This document shows, one piece after another, positions 59,784-64,000 of a stretch of 64,000 nucleotides of DNA (its first letter is position 1; the number at the start of each line of letters is the position of its first letter). The notes beneath the pieces are model-generated. The model saw nothing but the letters and a program-made list of their open reading frames with translations, searched no databases and was not told where the DNA came from. The position numbers and the translations under genes are program-made. The stretch is from contig NC_079885.1 of assembly GCF_029227915.1 (NCBI RefSeq), forward strand, positions 18,797,001 through 18,861,000, read 5' to 3'. Origin of the DNA: Hydractinia symbiolongicarpus. Lineage: Eukaryota > Cnidaria > Hydrozoa > Anthoathecata > Hydractiniidae.

Positions 59784-60245
59784 ATGGCTGGCAAGAATGC
59801 ACAAACTAACGATGGCTGTAAAATGTTTGACAACGAATTTTACGAGGAATATTTCAAGGGCTGGCAACGATTCGCTGTAAATATGATTAGAGAAACAAGA
59901 ATGCCAGTATTAAATGTACTTAATAGTAGCATGTCACAAGCCATGTTACGAAATCCAGTTTTATTGGGAACAAATTTGTCAATTATAAAGAAGCGCATGG
60001 CGTTGGGAATTTTTTCCACTTTAGTAGACTTGTTCTCAAATAAGATTAACAATACGTCGACCGCAATGGGACTCGACCCACAATCGTCCGATTCGAAGTC
60101 AGACGCCCTATCCATTAGGCCACCCGATCATATCAACGTACATGTTACGCAACAAAATTTGGTTAGTATAAACCAAAACTCATTCGTCAATAATTCTCAT
60201 GTTAATGACAACCGTAGCGCGTCTGTGTGCAAATGTGTTAATTAA
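59784..60245 (+). other. 153-codon open frame, third copy
   Basis: Third copy, nine units after the second, through the pseudogene at 60058. Differences from the others are few. Confidence 0.18.
60058..60129 (-). pseudogene. trnR-ucg: 72-nt tRNA-Arg pseudogene
   Basis: T-loop-deleted type with an added C29T. Confidence 0.84.
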
Positions 60246-60583
60246 TTTACTGGTTCCTCCGTGTAATTTCATGGCTCTGCTGCGGCCAGAGGAATTGCTC
60301 TATGTTAGCGACAGCTGGCAAGCATGTAAAACTAACGATGGCTGTAGAATGGTTTACAACGAATTATACGAGGAATTTTTCAGGGGCTGACAACGATTCA
60401 TTGGATATTTGACTAGAAAAACAAGAGTGCGACTATTAAATGTTTTTATTGGTAGCATGTCATAAGCCATGTTAGGAAGTTCACTTTTATTGGGAACAGA
60501 TTTGTCAATTGTTAGAAAGCGCATGCCACTGAGTAGTTGTTCCACCTTAGTAGACCTGTTCTGAACTAAGATTAACAACACAT

Positions 60584-60656
60584 CGATCACGATGGGACTC
60601 GAACCCACAATCCTCCGATTCGAAATGGGACGCCCTATACATTAGGCCACGCGATC
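60584..60656 (-). pseudogene. trnR-ucg: tRNA-Arg(UCG), anticodon stem broken
   Basis: Copy of 55846. Confidence 0.76.
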
Positions 60657-61109
60657 ATAACAACGTACACGTTACCCAACAAAATTTGGTTGGCATCAAA
60701 CAAAGTTCAATGCCAGTAATTTCTATGTTAATGACAACCGCAGCGCGTCTGTGTACAAATGTGTTAATTAATTTACTGGTTCCTCCGTGTAATTTCATGG
60801 CTCTGCTGCGGCCAGAGGAATTGCTGTAAGTTAGCGACAGCTGGCAAGAATGTAAAACTAACGATGGCTGTAAAATGGTTGACAATAATTTATACGAGAA
60901 ATTTTTCGGGGGCTGACAACGATTCATTGGATATTTGAATAGAAAAACAAGAATGCGAGTATTAGATGTTTTTATAGGTAGCATGTCACCAGCCATGTCA
61001 CGAAATTGACTTTAATTGGGAACAGATTTGTCAATTTTTAGAAAGCGCATGCCACTGGGTAGTTGTTCCACTTTAGTAGACCTGTTCTGAAATAAAATTA
61101 ACAACACAT

Positions 61110-61182
61110 CGATCACGATGGGACTCGAACCCACAATCTTCCGATTCGAAGTCGGACGCCTTATCCATTAGGCCACGCGATC
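61110..61182 (-). tRNA. trnR-ucg: tRNA-Arg(UCG), majority sequence with T4 terminator
   Basis: Perfect tRNA with the T4 run at 61094-61097. Confidence 0.96.
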
Positions 61183-61636
61183 ATATCAACGTACACGTTA
61201 CGCAACAAAATTTGGTTAGAATAAAACAAAACTCATTCGTCAATAATTTCTATGTTAATGACAACCGTACCACGTCTGTGTACAAATGTGTTAATTAATT
61301 TACTGGTTCCTCCGTGTAATTTCATGGCTCTGCTGCAGCCAGAGGAATTGCTGTATGTTAGCGACAGCGTGCAAGAATGTAAAACTAACGATGGCTGTAA
61401 AATGGTTGACAATGATTTATACGAGAAATTTTTAGGGGGCTGACAACGATTCATTGGATATTTGAATAGAAAAACAAGAATGCCAGTATTAAATGTACCT
61501 ATTAGTAGCATGTCGCAAGCCATGTTACGAAATTCACTTTTATTGGGAACAGATTTGTCAATTTTTAGAAAGCGCATGCCACTGGGTAGTTGTTCCACTT
61601 TAGTAGACCTGTTCTGAACTAAGATTAACAACACAT

Positions 61637-61709
61637 CAATCACGATGGGACTCGAACCCACAATCTTCCGATTCGAAGTCGGACGCCTTATCCATTAGGC
61701 CACGCGATC
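61637..61709 (-). tRNA. trnR-ucg: tRNA-Arg(UCG), C72T
   Basis: Only C72T. Confidence 0.9.
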
Positions 61710-62162
61710 ATATCAACGTACACGTTACGCACAAAATTTGGTTGGAATAAAACAAAACTCATTCGCCAATAATTTCTATGTTAATGACAACCGTGGCGCG
61801 TCTGTGTACAAATGTGTTACATAATTTACTGGTTCCTCCGTGTAATTTCATGGCTCTGCTGCTGCCAGAGGAATTGCTGTAAGTTAGCGACAGCTGGCAA
61901 GAATGTAAAACTAACGATGGCTGTAGAATGGTTTACAATGAATTATACGAGGAATTTTTCAGGGGCTGACAACGATTCATTGGATATTTGATTAGAAAAA
62001 CAAGAGTGCGAGTATTAGATGTTTTTATTGGTATCATGTCATAAGCCATGTCAGGAAACTCACTTTTATTGGGAACAGATTTGTCAGTTGTTAGAAAGCG
62101 CATGCCACTGGGTAGTTGTTCCACTTTAGTAGACCTGTTCTGAATTAAGATTAACAACACAT

Positions 62163-62235
62163 CGATCACGATGGGACTCGAACCCACCATCTTCCGATTC
62201 GAAGTCGGACGCCTTATCCATTAGGCCACGCGATC
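62163..62235 (-). tRNA. trnR-ucg: tRNA-Arg(UCG), T48G
   Basis: Only T48G in the variable region. Confidence 0.9.
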
Positions 62236-62689
62236 ATATCAACGTACGCGTTACGCAACATAATCTGGTTGGCATCAAACAAAGCTCAATACCAGTAATT
62301 TCTATGTTAATGACAACCCTAGCCCGTCTGTGTACAAATGTTTTAATTAATTGACTTGTTCCTACGTGTAATTTCAAGGCTATGCCGCAGCCAGAGGAAA
62401 TGCTGTATATTAGCGACGGCTGGCAAGAATGCACAAACTAACGATGGCTGTAAAATGGTTGACAACGAATTTTACGAGGAATTTATCAAGGGCTGACAAT
62501 GATTCATTGTAAATATGATTAGAGAAACAAGAACGTCAGTGTTAAATGTACCTATTAGTAGCATGTCGCAAGCCATGTTACGAAATTCACTTTTATTGGG
62601 AACAGATTTGTCAATTTTTAGAAAGCGCATGCCACTGGGTAGTTGTTCCACTTTAGTAGACCTGTTCTGAACTAAAATTAACAACACAT

Positions 62690-62761
62690 CGATCACAATG
62701 GGACTTGACCCACAATCGTCCGATTCGAAGTCGGACGCCCTATCCATTAGGCCACCCGATC
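62690..62761 (-). pseudogene. trnR-ucg: 72-nt tRNA-Arg pseudogene, mixed 3' end
   Basis: T-loop-deleted, but its acceptor 3' strand is the majority GATC form except C66T, and T4 follows, so it looks like a recombinant between subfamilies. G57A also alters the T loop (ACTTGACCC). Confidence 0.8.
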
Positions 62762-63215
62762 ATATCAACGTACACGTTACGCAACAAAATTTGGTTGGAA
62801 TAAAACAAAACTCATTCGCCAATAATTTCTATGTTAATGACAACCGTGGCGCGTCTGTGTACAAATGTGTTACACAATTTACTGGTTCCTATGTGTAATT
62901 TCATGGCTCTGCTTCGGCCAGAGGAATTGCTGTAAGTTAGCGACAGCTGGCAAGAATGTAAAACTAACGATGGCTGTAGAATGGCTTACAATGAATTATA
63001 CGAGGAATTTTTCAGGGGCTGACAACGATTCATTGGATATTTGATTAAAAAAACAAGAGTGCGAGAATTAAATGTTTTTATTGGTATCATGTCATAAGCC
63101 ATGTCAGGAAATTCACTTTTATTGGGAACAGATTTGTCAGTTGTTAGAAAGCACATGCCACTGGGTAGTTGTTCCACTTTAGTAGACCTGTTCTGAACTA
63201 AGATTAACAACACAT

Positions 63216-63288
63216 CGATCACGATGGGACTCGAACCCACCATCTTCCGATTAGAAGTCGGACGCTTTATCCATTAGGCCACGCGATG
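63216..63288 (-). pseudogene. tRNA-Arg with UCU anticodon, damaged
   Basis: G36T makes the anticodon UCU (AGA, still Arg). G1C breaks the first acceptor pair and G23A a D-stem pair; T48G is shared with 62163. Confidence 0.72.
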
Positions 63289-63741
63289 ATATCAACGTAC
63301 GCGTTACGCAACATAATCTGGTTGGCATCAAACAAAGCTCAATACCAGTAATTTCTATGTTAATGACAACCCTAGCCCGTCTGTGTACAAATGTTTTAAT
63401 TAATTGACTTGTTCCTACGTGTAATTTCAAGGCTATGCCGCAGCCAAAGGAAATGCTGTATATTAGCGACGGCTGGTAAGAATGTAAAACTAACGATGGC
63501 CGTAAAATGGTTGACAATGATTTATACGAGGAATTTTTCAGGAGCTGACAACGATTCATTGGATATTTGATTAGAAAAACAAGAATGCGAGTATTAAATA
63601 TTTTCATTAGTAACATGTCGCAAGCCATGTTACGAAATCCACTTTTATTGGGAACAGATTTGTCGGTTTTCAGGAATCGCATGCCACTGGGTAGTTTCTC
63701 CACTTTAGTAGACTTGTTCTCAACTAAGATTAACAACACAT

Positions 63742-63814
63742 CGATCACGATGGGACTCGAACCCACAATCTTCCGATTCGAAGTCGGACGCCTAATCCAT
63801 AAGGCCACGCGATC
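63742..63814 (-). tRNA. trnR-ucg: tRNA-Arg(UCG), D-loop variant
   Basis: A21T and A14T in the D loop. A14 is usually invariant (reverse Hoogsteen with T8), so stability may be reduced. Last tRNA in the window. Confidence 0.84.
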
Positions 63815-64000
63815 ATATCAACGTACGCGTTACGCAACAAAATCTGGTTGGCATCAAACAAAGCTCAATGACAGTAATTTCTAAGTTACAGGCAACCCTG
63901 GCACGTCTGTGTACAAATGTGTTAATTAATTGACTGGCACCTCCGTGTAATTTCATGGCTATGCCGCCGCCAGAGGAAATGCTGTATATTACCGATGGCT

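Larger units (their letters stand above)
58218..60692. repeat. 2.5-kb block, copy 2
   Basis: Matches 53480-55954. It ends where the spacer switches from the GGAGTAAAAC form to the GGCATCAAAC form. Confidence 0.8.
10961..64000 (-). repeat. Tandem array of about 527-bp tRNA-Arg(UCG) units
   Basis: About 100 head-to-tail units of usually 525 to 528 bases, each with one 72- or 73-nt tRNA locus on the minus strand and roughly 450 bases of spacer. The array is interrupted only by two U5-derived segments (12713-13187 and 17743-18038). Units fall into shared-variant subfamilies arranged in higher-order blocks. The array runs off the right end of the window in the middle of a unit. Confidence 0.95.

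Noticed and set aside
63251-63808. 185-codon minus-strand frame spanning a whole tRNA unit
   Set aside because: It runs through two tRNA genes in their sense strand, so it is a tRNA read-through artefact. Equivalent frames are stopped in most units.
10961-64000. CRISPR array
   Set aside because: The units are about 527 bases, carry a eukaryotic tRNA, and there are no short repeats with unique spacers.
10961-64000. tRNA-derived SINE family
   Set aside because: Copies are head-to-tail with a constant spacer, no poly-A or simple tail, no target-site duplications, and the tRNA is full-length and foldable.
10961-64000. Prokaryotic or phage tRNA cluster
   Set aside because: One isoacceptor only, no encoded CCA, no neighbouring genes, and it is joined to a spliceosomal snRNA array.

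Overview
The window is eukaryotic, most probably metazoan, satellite-like DNA made almost entirely of two tandemly repeated small-RNA gene families. I see no protein-coding gene that I can support. The case for a eukaryote is a U5 spliceosomal snRNA whose loop I region matches the animal U5 core, and an intronless nuclear-type tRNA-Arg(UCG). The animal assignment is an inference from how closely both match vertebrate sequences; the species cannot be read from the window.

Region 1 (1-10960) is a head-to-tail array of about 668-bp units, each carrying one U5 snRNA gene on the + strand: 16 complete copies plus the 3' end of another at the left edge. Six copies match the majority sequence; others carry changes in loop I, the Sm site or the 3' stem-loop. 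Unit length varies mainly through one oligo-T tract. The last unit is the most divergent and has lost a 150-bp spacer block.

Region 2 (10961-20395) is the boundary zone. The U5 array runs directly into a second array of about 527-bp units, each with one tRNA-Arg(UCG) gene on the minus strand. The junction itself was duplicated as a 2,227-bp block (10486-12712 and 12713-14939), giving a 17th complete U5 gene inside the tRNA array. A further 5'-truncated U5 fragment lies at 17743-18038, flanked by a second duplication (15264-17620 and 18039-20395).

Region 3 (20396-64000) is tRNA array only. Across regions 2 and 3 I place 98 tRNA loci, all in one orientation. Fifteen match the majority tRNA exactly. 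Others form subfamilies: a group whose anticodon has become UUG, a group with U33 replaced by A, a 72-nt T-loop-deleted pseudogene group, and several with broken stems. Only some loci have a T4 terminator just downstream; five of these also have a perfect tRNA (38476, 42164, 53213, 56374, 61110) and are the best candidates for active genes. Shared variants show nested higher-order duplications of 7 to 9 units, plus a 5-kb block repeated about 15.3 kb away. One junction falls inside a tRNA gene.

The 450-bp spacers hold no second RNA gene that I recognise. Some units keep an open frame on the + strand that may be the remnant of an old coding sequence or may be chance. The window begins inside the U5 array and ends inside the tRNA array, so both continue beyond it.
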